64,000 nucleotides of DNA from a virus: IMG/VR virus record IMGVR_UViG_3300033146_004399, positions 1 to 64,000 of that record; one strand, written 5' to 3'. Under the pieces are notes generated by a model that saw only the letters and a program-made list of their open reading frames with translations, did no database searches and had not been told where the DNA came from. Below are positions 9,472 through 18,238 of the stretch, in pieces. Position numbers and translations under genes: made by a program. How positions within the stretch are numbered: the first letter of the stretch is position 1; every line of letters begins with the position of its first letter.

Positions 9472-9599
9472 TATTCCCACCCTTTTATTTTACTTAAATA
9501 AGGAGCTATAGCTCCCAATGCTATTTGTGTGTTTTCTAAGTTAAATATATGATCTATTATTATATTCTTCTTTTTAAAATATCCATTATCAATTAACAT
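9471..9599 (-). CDS. small unknown ORF between two baseplate genes (42 aa)
   Basis: ATG at 9599 to TAG at 9471-9473, reading MLIDNGYFKKKNIIIDHIFN and ending in LSKIKGWE. It overlaps the 3' end of another 42-codon ORF by 11 nt and its stop overlaps the GTG of the large tail gene, the arrangement of a translationally coupled chain. It could be a real small gene, or the second half of one gene broken by a frameshift near 9595. Confidence 0.35.
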   Translation of the reverse strand: MLIDNGYFKKKNIIIDHIFNLENTQIALGAIAPYLSKIKGWE

Positions 9600-9717
9600 T
9601 TTTAACACCGCGTTTCATACAATTATTAAAATTTTTATGATTTATTACTTTATCATAATAATAATCAAGAGAGCCAAATATGAGGCCATTTTCAATATAT
9701 AAAAATATATATTTCAT
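9589..9717 (-). CDS. small unknown ORF following the baseplate J-like gene (42 aa)
   Basis: It starts at ATG 9717, overlapping the TGA of the baseplate J-like gene (ATGA), or three bases earlier at an in-frame ATG. It encodes MKYIFLYIENGLIFGSLDYY and ends KRGVKNVN. Stop-start overlap on both sides favours real translation. No family is recognised. Confidence 0.35.
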   Translation of the reverse strand: MKYIFLYIENGLIFGSLDYYYDKVINHKNFNNCMKRGVKNVN

Positions 9718-11972
9718 CATGCTTCTACAAATTTCAATATGATACCATGTCGTTTGTTTTCAAGTATTTTAACACCATCATATTCATCGTTAGCTAAAAC
9801 AATTATTTCATTATATTTTGGTATTATTTTATGTTCAACTTTATTTGCATTTACACTATTTAATTGTTCCAATGTTAATTCATTTTCAACATATTTTCTA
9901 TATATAGCATAATCTCTACCTAAATAATCTATTTCAACAAATCTAACACCACTTTGCCCCATAGTCAATGCTATTATTTCTGCTTTATTTATAGGATAAT
10001 TATAAGTGTTTGTTTCAATATTAAAATTTGCACGTAAATAATCTGGCATTGTTGATTCTACTTTTCTTTTAAAATTTTTATAACAATATATTGTTGCTAC
10101 TAAATCAAATGTACTATATACAGTTTCTTTTATATGATTATCTACACATAACATTTTTTTATCTTTAATAGAATCTAAAATAGTTTTTTCTTCACTTTCT
10201 CCTTCTACATCCCAATAATCTGCATATGTTACCAACACAGTATCTCCTTCTAATATATTACCAGATGGTATAAGTGAAATCGTATTAATCATATAATTTA
10301 TAGAATAATCTACACCCTCCCGATAAGTGATAGCCATAAATTTATCAGTTAATATTATAGGTACTGCTGGATATAGCTCTATTAATGCATTATCACTCAA
10401 TATTATTTTACCATTTGAGAAAGTTCGAAAACATTTGCTTTCAAATATTGTATTATTACTTTTTATATAAAATATTCTCAATGTTCTCGTATCAGCTGGA
10501 ATGGTCCCATTATCGATCGTTTGAATTCTTGTTATTTCACTTTTAGTATAATCCAAAGTAAAATCAACATCTGCAATAAATGTAGAAGTACAAACTCCAT
10601 TTATACCTTCCGCTGTATTTTCTAAAAGAGTTACGTGTTTATTATAGTATTGATATTTTCTTAATTTAAATAAATATGCTGTTTGTTGCACTGTCGAAAA
10701 CTCAAAATCTTCGTATTCATACCACCCATTATCAATATATGATTTAGATAATTGAAGATTTACATTATAATTTATTGGATTCATATCCTCTAAACTTTCT
10801 CTCTCTGGAGTTATATAAATCCATGTGTCTAATGGTGGAAGAAAGTACCCATAATCTTGATATAATTCGGGTGGTTCGTTTTCTTTGGCAATTATTTTAG
10901 CATGTTTTACTAGAGAATTTTCCTCAAGATGAGTTATATAATCCTCATTTGTAACAGTTTTATTGGCTGTCCTGAGACTAAGTGGAGCGGTAAGTTTCGC
11001 CTCTTCTATACTTTCAGAATCAACACCTCCAAAAGCCGCATATGGATTTGTAAAAATTGCAGTTATTCTTTCGTTATTTATAGTTAATGTCTTAGTTGTG
11101 TTAATATCACCTTTAACACTATTAGTTGTTGCACCACCACCTATACGATATATTACTTGTAATACCTCACCTTTCTCAGGAATTGTAACTATATTATTAT
11201 GACCAAAAATTACTTCAGCTTTATTTTCAGCATCTGTTTTAATCATAAAAGGTATCTGTTTTAAATTATTTGGAAGATTTTGCTGTTGAGCTTCTGGAGA
11301 AATAAATGATTCTACTTCTAAACATTCTCTACTTGTTGTTGACGAATATACACGAATAGAATTTTGAATAACTGGGCTGCTTTGAAGAGTAAAACGTTCA
11401 TTGCTCACTCCATCCATTACTATGCCTGTTTCTGTTCGTGTGCTTCCTTGATAAAAGGGGACATTATATATTTCACGAATTTTGTTATTTACGTCGCCCG
11501 TATCAACAGTATATATATAGTTATAATTTGGTTTGCCATCGTCAGCTATTTCAAGACATTCAAAGTTGATATTGGTTCCAGCAGTATTTTTGCCGGTTAT
11601 TGCAAAAAGAGCTGGAAGGTTAAACGGAGTAACCCATTTAGCTAATTTTAAATGTATTTTAACACTTGAAGCCGTAGGAAGTTTAGGCTTATAATTTATA
11701 AGTTGAAGAATATTTATTTGACTTTGTTTTTGAGTTGCTGTACCTATAAACATTTCTCGAGCAATCCAATCTAGCTTTGAAGTGAATTTCTCCATTATGA
11801 ATGCATTCATTTCAAGAAGCATTCTGCCTGCATCAGTTTCTAGAAACGAATCCCAATTCTCTAAATATTCAGGATGTTCCAATATTATACGCTGTATATC
11901 ATCTATAATAGACTCAAAATCAAGAGACGTATAATCGAAATTAGGCAACTGAATTAATGTGTTGCTCTTCAT
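9717..11972 (-). CDS. baseplate J-like / T4 gp6-like baseplate wedge protein
   Basis: A 751-residue protein. The N-terminal part has the typical opening of this family: YTSLDFESIIDDIQRIILEH, then DAGRMLLEMNAFIMEK and LDWIAREMFIGTATQKQSQI. The middle has the hallmark VDSESIEEAK ... APLSLRTANKTVTNEDYITH segment (around residues 318-350) followed by VKHAKIIAKENEPP. In related phages this protein forms the ring of the baseplate wedge that drives sheath contraction. It lies directly downstream of the gp25-like gene, the usual order. A TATAAATAAAGATAAT sequence and AAAGGAAA ribosome site stand upstream of the start, so it probably has its own promoter. Confidence 0.9.
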   Translation of the reverse strand: MKSNTLIQLPNFDYTSLDFESIIDDIQRIILEHPEYLENWDSFLETDAGRMLLEMNAFIMEKFTSKLDWIAREMFIGTATQKQSQINILQLINYKPKLPTASSVKIHLKLAKWVTPFNLPALFAITGKNTAGTNINFECLEIADDGKPNYNYIYTVDTGDVNNKIREIYNVPFYQGSTRTETGIVMDGVSNERFTLQSSPVIQNSIRVYSSTTSRECLEVESFISPEAQQQNLPNNLKQIPFMIKTDAENKAEVIFGHNNIVTIPEKGEVLQVIYRIGGGATTNSVKGDINTTKTLTINNERITAIFTNPYAAFGGVDSESIEEAKLTAPLSLRTANKTVTNEDYITHLEENSLVKHAKIIAKENEPPELYQDYGYFLPPLDTWIYITPERESLEDMNPINYNVNLQLSKSYIDNGWYEYEDFEFSTVQQTAYLFKLRKYQYYNKHVTLLENTAEGINGVCTSTFIADVDFTLDYTKSEITRIQTIDNGTIPADTRTLRIFYIKSNNTIFESKCFRTFSNGKIILSDNALIELYPAVPIILTDKFMAITYREGVDYSINYMINTISLIPSGNILEGDTVLVTYADYWDVEGESEEKTILDSIKDKKMLCVDNHIKETVYSTFDLVATIYCYKNFKRKVESTMPDYLRANFNIETNTYNYPINKAEIIALTMGQSGVRFVEIDYLGRDYAIYRKYVENELTLEQLNSVNANKVEHKIIPKYNEIIVLANDEYDGVKILENKRHGIILKFVEA

Positions 11973-12018
11973 TTTATTTCCTTTACAATTTTTTATTATC
12001 TTTATTTATATATAACAT

Positions 12019-12378
12019 TTATTCTGTTTCTATATCAAATTCTAACTTAAGTAATTTTTCATCCTCTATGAGATCACCATTTTCAATAAAACCAAGTGTT
12101 AACATTAAAGAATTGTTTAAAATTTCAGTATCAACTCTGGTTAATATTAGTTGAGGAAGGTATATATTTATTTGTTCTTTGATATCAGACTTGATAGCAC
12201 TTGTAGTTTCATCGTCCATGAGTTCAAACAAACGGCTGCGTAAACCAACGCCAAAAAAAGGTAATCCAAGCCTTTCTCCTGGATTAGTCATAACAACCCT
12301 AGTTATTGCTTCAGAATGAAGAGGCGCATTTTGTTTAATTGTAAAAAATTCATTTCCATAATAAGAAATTCCCCTCAT
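12019..12378 (-). CDS. gp25-like baseplate wedge protein
   Basis: A 119-residue protein of the gpW/gp25 family. It shows AITRVVMTNPGERLGLPFFG near residues 25-45, the most conserved segment (usually T-x-x-GER-x-x-x-P-x-x-G), then LFELMDDETTSAIKSDIKEQ and VDTEILNNSLMLTLGF. The family is a structural part of the inner baseplate; despite older names it need not have lysozyme activity. Its ATG at 12378 overlaps the stop of a 26-codon ORF (TAATG) that begins just below a GTAAAGATAAT box. Confidence 0.85.
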   Translation of the reverse strand: MRGISYYGNEFFTIKQNAPLHSEAITRVVMTNPGERLGLPFFGVGLRSRLFELMDDETTSAIKSDIKEQINIYLPQLILTRVDTEILNNSLMLTLGFIENGDLIEDEKLLKLEFDIETE

Positions 12379-12458
12379 TATTTCATTCTTCCAAGATCAT
12401 AATAAAGAAAATATTCTACTTTTTTGAAATTATCATATATACATATTTTATTTTCCAT
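12378..12458 (-). CDS. 26-residue leader-like ORF upstream of the gp25-like gene
   Basis: ATG at 12458 to TAA at 12378-12380, encoding MENKICIYDNFKKVEYFLYY then DLGRMK. Its stop overlaps the start of the gp25-like gene. A GTAAAGATAATTAC box lies four bases before its ATG, so the transcript may have almost no leader. It may act as a coupling leader peptide or be non-coding; there is no independent support. Confidence 0.3.
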   Translation of the reverse strand: MENKICIYDNFKKVEYFLYYDLGRMK

Positions 12459-12490
12459 GTAATTATCTTTACATCGAAATGGTTTTTATA

Positions 12491-13093
12491 TTACTTTTTA
12501 CCGTATAGTTGTTGTATATCTGAAGACAGTTGAGAATTATTAAATATTGTATCCATAACTTTAGTAGATATGGTGCTATAATCCATACCTGAAAGAATAG
12601 CTTCTTTAACTTGATGTTTATCTCTGAATGAAGCACCCACTAGATTGATATTGCTATTTGCAAGAGTTTTCAATTTATATGCATCATCAAACAATCCACT
12701 ATATTCATTTTTGCCTCTATATACCATAGTATAATTCGCACCTATTTCTATAGCCTGGTTTATTTGAACAATATCATATACAGTTGTAGCAGCTACTTTA
12801 AATCCGTTACTTTTTAAGTCTTGTATAACTTTATAAAATTTCGGATGCATTGTTATTTTAAATACTATGTCATCTGAAATATCTAAATCATATATTTTAC
12901 TAATTTCGTGTGCTTCTTTGCTATCAGTTATTTGTACGAATTTAGTAAATTTATAACCTTTTACCATATCTAAAAAATCATAATTTGTCATTTTTGCAGC
13001 TTCTAATAAAACAGGATTTGATGTAACTCCACTTATAATACTATGATATTTATCTATATCTTCTTTCTTGACACTGTCTAAAAAATATTTCAT
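12491..13093 (-). CDS. transaldolase / fructose-6-phosphate aldolase-like enzyme
   Basis: A 200-residue protein of the short transaldolase (TalC/FSA-like) subfamily. Motifs: FLDSV at the start, SGVTSNPVLL at 21-30 (family GxTTNPS-L), VFKITMHPKFY with the expected Schiff-base lysine at residue 79, AATTVYDIVQINQAIEIGA and GASFRDKHQVKEAILSG. The reaction is reversible transfer or aldol cleavage of a dihydroxyacetone unit. Here it ends the accessory island, next to Kdo-type sugar genes and a radical SAM gene whose stop is adjacent to its start. I infer that it makes or modifies a sugar precursor for that pathway. Phage transaldolases are otherwise known from cyanophages, where they serve the pentose pathway, so carbon rerouting is the alternative. 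Confidence 0.85.
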   Translation of the reverse strand: MKYFLDSVKKEDIDKYHSIISGVTSNPVLLEAAKMTNYDFLDMVKGYKFTKFVQITDSKEAHEISKIYDLDISDDIVFKITMHPKFYKVIQDLKSNGFKVAATTVYDIVQINQAIEIGANYTMVYRGKNEYSGLFDDAYKLKTLANSNINLVGASFRDKHQVKEAILSGMDYSTISTKVMDTIFNNSQLSSDIQQLYGKK

Positions 13094-14002
13094 TTATAAC
13101 TCCTTGTAAGTTGTTGATAATCTACCAACTCTTTCTTTTTCTGTAAATTTACTATTATAATAAATTATGCTTCCTGTGTTTTTTAGTTGGTCACAATTAT
13201 TACATATTAAACTATCTACTACTTTTCCATCTTTGTGTAAGGCTACTATTTTGTTATACATATCACTATTATATATTTCTTTTAATGTTTGAGTCTTGAA
13301 ATCTCCTATTTCTAATTCCCCATTATAATCAAAACAACACATATTTATAGTTCCATCTACCTGTATTTGAAAAGGTCCATTAAAAGGTCTTCCACATGTT
13401 TGTTTAACTTTCTCACCTTCCCTATACGATCCCCAACTTGCCCAATTATGTGGTTTCCATACCTCTAATAAATCAATTTTTCCATCTAATAACTTACGTA
13501 ATAGTTTTATCTCTTCTTCAACATTATATATTACATCTGCAGTAATAATTAATTTTGTCTTAGTTTTTTGAGTGCTTATTTTATTAATGTTGCTCAACAC
13601 TTTGTCCCATTGATCGGCAGGACATTGCATTGTTTTCATATATATAGTTTTATTAGCAGAATGAAAACTTATACGTATAGTGTCAATTTCTAATTCTATT
13701 AATCTATTAATAATATCATCTGTTAACAATGAACCATTAGTTAATATTTCAATAGTATATCCTAACTTAGAAGCTAATTCAATTTTTTCCATTATACCTT
13801 TATCAACAAAAACTTCACCCATACCAGAAAAAGTTAATTGTGTAACTTGCGGTGCTTCTTTTTTTATTTTATTTATTAAAAATTCAAACAATTTATATGA
13901 CATTATTTTATTTTCTCTAATTAATTCATCATGAGGGCAAAATACACAAGCATTATTACATATAGTGCTAATTTCCATCCTGGCTTCATTTGTTGTTGTC
14001 AT
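13094..14002 (-). CDS. radical SAM/SPASM-type enzyme
   Basis: A 302-residue protein. CX3CX2C at residues 15-22 (C-NNA-C-VF-C), a GMGE segment corresponding to the GGE SAM-amine motif, and EILTNGSLL. The C-terminal part has CGRPFNGPFQIQVDGTINMC followed by a second Cys, GDFKTQTLKEIYNS and ICNNCD, the pattern of the short SPASM-like/twitch tail that binds one auxiliary cluster. Such enzymes act on peptides, sugars or other small molecules. It lies between KdsB (16-nt overlap) and the transaldolase (adjacent), so a sugar-related reaction is as likely as peptide modification. Confidence 0.85.
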   Translation of the reverse strand: MTTTNEARMEISTICNNACVFCPHDELIRENKIMSYKLFEFLINKIKKEAPQVTQLTFSGMGEVFVDKGIMEKIELASKLGYTIEILTNGSLLTDDIINRLIELEIDTIRISFHSANKTIYMKTMQCPADQWDKVLSNINKISTQKTKTKLIITADVIYNVEEEIKLLRKLLDGKIDLLEVWKPHNWASWGSYREGEKVKQTCGRPFNGPFQIQVDGTINMCCFDYNGELEIGDFKTQTLKEIYNSDMYNKIVALHKDGKVVDSLICNNCDQLKNTGSIIYYNSKFTEKERVGRLSTTYKEL

Positions 14003-14729
14003 TTAATTTATCCTCTAATTCTTTTATTTGATTTTGAGTATCTACTCCATAATATAAATGTTTTATTTCTAATAATTGTATTTTATATCCATTATCTAAA
14101 AACATATTTTGTTCCAGTCCTTCTATGGAGGCTAATTCGCTAACGGCCCACAAATTATTATGTAATATAGCATTTGAAAATATAAATATTCCAATATGTT
14201 TTTTATAAAAATCTAAATTTTTTATAATACCGCCATTTTTTAACGTCGGTATTACAGCTCTAGAAAAATACAATGCTTGTCCATTTTTATTACAAACTAT
14301 TTTGCACGATTGCGTTCTTTGCAAATGTTCTGCAGAATAAAACCTAGAAAAAAAAGTAAATATATCACTCTTATTATGTTGAAAAGAGCTCAATTGAAAA
14401 TTTACTTGTGTAGGGTCTACTAACGGCTCATCTGCTGGTATAGACATATAATAATTGTATCCTGGATATTTGTTATATACATATTTTATTCTCTCACTAC
14501 CGCAGCAGACTTTTTTTTCCATATAAAATATTTCAATATTAAGTTTTTTGTTTGATATATAATCTATCAACTCATTGGAATCAGTAGCTATAATTAATTT
14601 ATCAACATTAAATTGTTTTGCATTTTTTATTACTCTTTCTATTATTGATTTTCCATTTAATTCAGCTAATAATTTATTTGGAAATCTTTCACTTTTTAGC
14701 CTAGCGGGGATAACTCCTAGTATACTCAT
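13986..14729 (-). CDS. kdsB: CMP-Kdo synthetase-like (3-deoxy-manno-octulosonate cytidylyltransferase)
   Basis: A 247-residue nucleotidyltransferase of the KdsB/NeuA type. Signature IPARLKSERFPNKLLAELNG at 7-26 (family IPAR-x-x-S-x-R-x-PGK), IATDSNELIDY, ERIKYVY and MSIPADEPLVDP (family QGDEP) for metal and CTP binding, then ALYFSRAVIP (family YFSR-x-xIP) and HIGIFIFSNAIL. It activates a 2-keto-3-deoxy sugar as its CMP derivative. Its gene follows the aminotransferase with a 4-nt overlap, and KdsA is one gene further upstream, so the substrate is probably Kdo or an amino-Kdo-like sugar. Gln-Gly of the QGDEP motif is Pro-Ala here, a minor departure. Confidence 0.85.
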   Translation of the reverse strand: MSILGVIPARLKSERFPNKLLAELNGKSIIERVIKNAKQFNVDKLIIATDSNELIDYISNKKLNIEIFYMEKKVCCGSERIKYVYNKYPGYNYYMSIPADEPLVDPTQVNFQLSSFQHNKSDIFTFFSRFYSAEHLQRTQSCKIVCNKNGQALYFSRAVIPTLKNGGIIKNLDFYKKHIGIFIFSNAILHNNLWAVSELASIEGLEQNMFLDNGYKIQLLEIKHLYYGVDTQNQIKELEDKLNDNNK

Positions 14730-15688
14730 TTTAACAACCTTAATATTTTTTTCATTACTTTATTAGAACCAATACTTACCCGCAACACACCATCCATATA
14801 TGGGTGATTAAATTTTATACGTGTCAATATTTTATTTTCATATAGTTTATTATAATAATAAATATGCTTATTATCATTAAATCTTAAAATTATAAAATTA
14901 GTATATGTTATTTCATAATTATCCGGAAATTTTTTCATAAATATATTATGCCATTTTATTGCATGTTTTTTGTTTTTATTCGCTATGCTGGAATTAATAG
15001 CTTTGACACCTTCTATAACGGCTAAATCGTTGACTTCATCCATAGGACGATGTGTTCGTAATTCATTTATTATTTTTTTGTTTGCGTTAATACAACCTAC
15101 TCTTAAACCAGCTAGTCCATGACTTTTAGACAAAGAGTCTACTATAATAACATCTTCTGGTATAGTAGATTTAATAGTCATATATGAATAGTAGGTAAGA
15201 TCTAAAAGCACCTTTATTTTATATTTTTTTGCTCTTGAGACTATAGCTTTAAATAATGTATCTCCCATAAATATTCCGGTAGGATTATCAGGATATGCTA
15301 TATATATCAAAGATATTTTACTTTTATACTTTTCAATTGTTTTAAGCCAACTATATTCTATATTTTGACTATCATAACTTATAGTAATAACTTTAGCTTC
15401 ATTCATTTGCTCAAATACTTCAACCATACCAAATGTAGGGTCTGGCCGTAGAACAATTGAATTTGGAATTACGTATCTATTATATATAATTCTTAGACCT
15501 TCTTCTGCGCCTCTTGTAATAAGTATATTATCTATATTAGTATTCCACTTTTTGGCGAAAGCTTCATAAAGAGGGTAAGTATAGGGATATTTTTTATATT
15601 TTCCATATGCTGCTTGATTATTAGATAAATTAATAAAATTTTTTTCTTCCCATCTTTTAATTTTTGGCCTTTTAATATTATAATTCAT
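14726..15688 (-). CDS. PLP-dependent class I/II aminotransferase (HisC-like)
   Basis: A 320-residue protein of fold type I. Visible motifs: ILITRGAEEGLRII (cofactor pocket), IYIAYPDNPTGIF (N-P-T-G), LLDLTYYSY (Asp for PLP N1), VDSLSKSHGLAGLRVGC (Schiff-base Lys in SLSKS-x-G-x-AGLR-x-G) and VLRVSIGS (substrate-binding Arg). Closest in style to histidinol-phosphate or threonine-phosphate aminotransferases. It lies between KdsA (11-nt overlap) and KdsB (4-nt overlap). I infer amination of a Kdo-pathway intermediate, giving an amino sugar such as an amino-Kdo, but amino-acid metabolism cannot be excluded. Confidence 0.8.
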   Translation of the reverse strand: MNYNIKRPKIKRWEEKNFINLSNNQAAYGKYKKYPYTYPLYEAFAKKWNTNIDNILITRGAEEGLRIIYNRYVIPNSIVLRPDPTFGMVEVFEQMNEAKVITISYDSQNIEYSWLKTIEKYKSKISLIYIAYPDNPTGIFMGDTLFKAIVSRAKKYKIKVLLDLTYYSYMTIKSTIPEDVIIVDSLSKSHGLAGLRVGCINANKKIINELRTHRPMDEVNDLAVIEGVKAINSSIANKNKKHAIKWHNIFMKKFPDNYEITYTNFIILRFNDNKHIYYYNKLYENKILTRIKFNHPYMDGVLRVSIGSNKVMKKILRLLK

Positions 15689-16448
15689 TAATAAATTCCC
15701 ACAGCCTATAAAATTTATTAATCATTTTTTTTAATTCATTATTATATAACATTACTTCGCTATCACACAACGCTTCCTTACAGTTAGGATGCGTTTCTAA
15801 AAATAAACCATCTGCCCCGGCGGCTAAAGCGGTTACACCCAGTGTCTTTATTCTTTTTGTTTGGTTACCAGACCATCCCTTATTGGGATGCGTAATATCC
15901 CATAAAACTGGCATGTTATTTTCTTTCATAATTTCTATGTGCCGTGGGTCCATAAACACTTTATCATATCCTAACATAGTTCCTCTGTCAGTAAGTATGA
16001 TATCTTTAGCTCCAAATTCCAAAACATTATTTACTATATTCTTCATTTCCCATGGACTAACAAATTGAGGTTTTTTTATATGTAATTGCTTATCATATAC
16101 TTTACAATGATAAGCTGATGCTTTTAGTAAAGATTGTTGTTTGGCAAGATAGGCTGGTATCTGTATAACATCTACAAACTTTAATTCCTCCATTAGAAGA
16201 TGCTCAACATTGTGAACATCAGTACATATTTTTACATTATATTCATTTTTAATTTCTTGTAATAGAGATAAGGCCTCCTTCTCACATAAACCAGAAAATC
16301 CAGTGGAAAGAGTTCTATTATCTTTTTTAAACGATGATTTAAAAGTAAAATCTATATCTTTCCCTTTGACAGCTTCCAAAATAGATTCAATACTTTTTTT
16401 TAATTCATCCTTACTTTCTACTACACATGGTCCTGCTATCAATTTCAT
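15678..16448 (-). CDS. kdsA: KdsA-like 3-deoxy-8-phosphooctulonate synthase
   Basis: A 256-residue protein of the DAHP/Kdo-8-P synthase family, near the usual 260-280. Motifs: LIAGPCVVES at 3-12, FTFKSSFKKDNRTLSTGFSG (family FK-x-SFDKANR), ICTDVHN, VIQIPAYLAKQ (family LQIPAFLCRQ), IKKPQFVSPWEM, LTDRGTMLGYDK and the C-terminal WDITHPNKGWSG and GADGLFLETHPN. The family condenses phosphoenolpyruvate with arabinose-5-phosphate. No KdsC or KdsD is seen in the window, so these may come from the host. The first 38 nt overlap the end of the upstream radical SAM gene. Confidence 0.9.
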   Translation of the reverse strand: MKLIAGPCVVESKDELKKSIESILEAVKGKDIDFTFKSSFKKDNRTLSTGFSGLCEKEALSLLQEIKNEYNVKICTDVHNVEHLLMEELKFVDVIQIPAYLAKQQSLLKASAYHCKVYDKQLHIKKPQFVSPWEMKNIVNNVLEFGAKDIILTDRGTMLGYDKVFMDPRHIEIMKENNMPVLWDITHPNKGWSGNQTKRIKTLGVTALAAGADGLFLETHPNCKEALCDSEVMLYNNELKKMINKFYRLWEFINEL

Positions 16449-17292
16449 TTTCGTCTCCTTCTGTTACTGCTAACTCGCAACTTTTACATATAAAATCTTC
16501 TGAAGATTTTATTTTACCATTAATTTTACTCATAATGGTTTTATATAATTTTGAATTATATATATCTTCCAACGTTTGATGTTTAATATTCCCTAAAACT
16601 ATAGATTTTGTATAATCCATGCAACAAAGAATTAACGAACCATCTGCTAACAAATTAAACCATTCGTATGGTATACCTTTTGTACAACCTTTAATTTTAT
16701 TATGAATAACTTTATCGATATGTTTTAATATTCCTCCACGAGTATAATTATAATTTTTTGATATAAAATATCGTTTTAAAAATTCTGCAGGTGTTTCATT
16801 TCTTTCATAATAACGATTTTTTATAACATTAAAATTTTTGTTATTTATTGAATAGTCATAAAGACTATTATATGCTTCAACCATTTTATTCCAATCAAAT
16901 TCGGTTATATTTGTATTATGAACAATGTTATACGTATCAGCGTTATATCCATCCAACGATACCATAATTTGATTTATTTTACTATTTTTAATATTATCAA
17001 TATTTTTATGTAATAATAGTCCATTAGTTACAAACCCGATATTAGAATTGGGTATAATATTTTTAATATATTCAACTCTATTAAATAAATATGGGTCTAA
17101 AAGTGGTTCATTTTCTAAATGTAAAAATATGTTTATATTATTAGCAGCGACTTCTTTCAATTCTTCAATAAATTTATTAAATACATATGATCTTATTGTA
17201 TCGTTATTATGATACACTAATCTATGTGGACATGAAATGCATTTTGCATTACAACTATCTATTGTTTGTATTTGAACATTGTTAATTTTCAT
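16411..17292 (-). CDS. radical SAM/SPASM-type enzyme
   Basis: A 293-residue protein. CX3CX2C at residues 14-21 (C-NAK-C-IS-C), HLENEPLL in place of the GGEP motif, and VTNGLLL. The C-terminal half has CTKGIPYEWFNLLADGSLIL followed by a Cys pair, VLGNIKHQTLEDIYNSKLYK and FICKSCEL, the layout of the one-cluster SPASM-like tail, similar to the gene at 13094-14002. It sits between the HemN-like radical SAM gene (11-nt overlap) and KdsA (38-nt overlap). The long overlap into KdsA indicates tight co-expression. The substrate is unknown. Confidence 0.85.
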   Translation of the reverse strand: MKINNVQIQTIDSCNAKCISCPHRLVYHNNDTIRSYVFNKFIEELKEVAANNINIFLHLENEPLLDPYLFNRVEYIKNIIPNSNIGFVTNGLLLHKNIDNIKNSKINQIMVSLDGYNADTYNIVHNTNITEFDWNKMVEAYNSLYDYSINNKNFNVIKNRYYERNETPAEFLKRYFISKNYNYTRGGILKHIDKVIHNKIKGCTKGIPYEWFNLLADGSLILCCMDYTKSIVLGNIKHQTLEDIYNSKLYKTIMSKINGKIKSSEDFICKSCELAVTEGDENEIDSRTMCSRK

Positions 17293-18238
17293 TTTTTATT
17301 AAAAATTCCTCTCTATTAACCATTTTAGTATAATATTCAATTTGAGTATTTATAGTACTATATATATTTACATTATTCCATGATCCTATTCCAAGGGTAG
17401 AAATATTCGGTTTATTTTTTGTTATTTTTGTATTAAATGTATATTTAATAATATCATCATGGTTTAGTTCGTTTAGCGTTAATTGTATACCATTTTTTTT
17501 ATTCATCCAATCTAAAATATTAATAACATTATCTTGTTTTTTATAGTTACTTTCTTTAATAAATTTATTTATAACATTAACAAAATTTTCATTTATATTA
17601 CTATTACCTTTCCATTTATAATCATAAGCTGCAACTATTTCATCTACGTTAAATTTAGAAATTATATCTAAATCATTATAAAATAATTTTGAGCTAGAAC
17701 CTTCTAATACTAATAAATCAACAACAACAAACATCTTCCTAGAGTGTGCATATTCAATTAATTTTTTGAGCCTTTTTATATCTATTGAAATTCTATTATG
17801 AGCATCTAATATATTTTTATTAAATGTTTGCACTCCAATAATAATAGTATTTATATTATAATATTTAAATATATCAATTTGTTCAAAAGTTAATAACGAA
17901 GGATGTACCTCTATAGTTTTATGATTATCAATTTTATCAAAACTTAATAAAGAAAAAATATTATTCATATCACTAATTTTCATAATATTTGGTGTACCAC
18001 CACCAATCCAATAATATTGATTTTTAAACAAGCTAATTATAGAAAAATATTTTTTTATTAATTCAGGTAAATATTTTTTATAGTAAAAATCATAATCTTG
18101 TTTATTATATTTATATCCGCCATATGCACAAAAACTACATACTTTTTCACAAAATGGATTATGTAAATATACTTGAAAAATATCTTTATTTGTAATATTA
18201 TTATTCCAAATATTTTTAAGTTTATCATAATCAATCAT
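17282..18238 (-). CDS. HemN/HemW-like radical SAM protein
   Basis: A 318-residue protein. YLHNPFCEKVCSFCAYGG at 24-41 carries the CX3CX2C motif in the form typical of the HemN/HemW group (YIHIPFC-x-x-x-C-x-YC), and WIGGGTPN matches the WIGGGTP-type SAM motif of that group. TIIIGVQTFNKNILDAHNR corresponds to the family segment R-x-S-x-GVQ-x-x-x-x-x-L-x-x-x-x-R-x-H, with the strongly conserved leading Arg/Ser replaced. Shorter than HemN (about 450) and HemW (about 380), and I see no HemN C-terminal domain, so it is unlikely to be a haem enzyme. Members of this group also include methylases and cyclopropanases. It is nested in a run of overlapping radical SAM genes. Confidence 0.75.
   Translation of the reverse strand: MIDYDKLKNIWNNNITNKDIFQVYLHNPFCEKVCSFCAYGGYKYNKQDYDFYYKKYLPELIKKYFSIISLFKNQYYWIGGGTPNIMKISDMNNIFSLLSFDKIDNHKTIEVHPSLLTFEQIDIFKYYNINTIIIGVQTFNKNILDAHNRISIDIKRLKKLIEYAHSRKMFVVVDLLVLEGSSSKLFYNDLDIISKFNVDEIVAAYDYKWKGNSNINENFVNVINKFIKESNYKKQDNVINILDWMNKKNGIQLTLNELNHDDIIKYTFNTKITKNKPNISTLGIGSWNNVNIYSTINTQIEYYTKMVNREEFLIKNEN

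Noticed and set aside
12019-12378. Lysozyme activity for the gp25-like protein
   Set aside because: Older family names mention lysozyme, but the visible motifs are only those of the structural baseplate family; no catalytic site can be pointed out.
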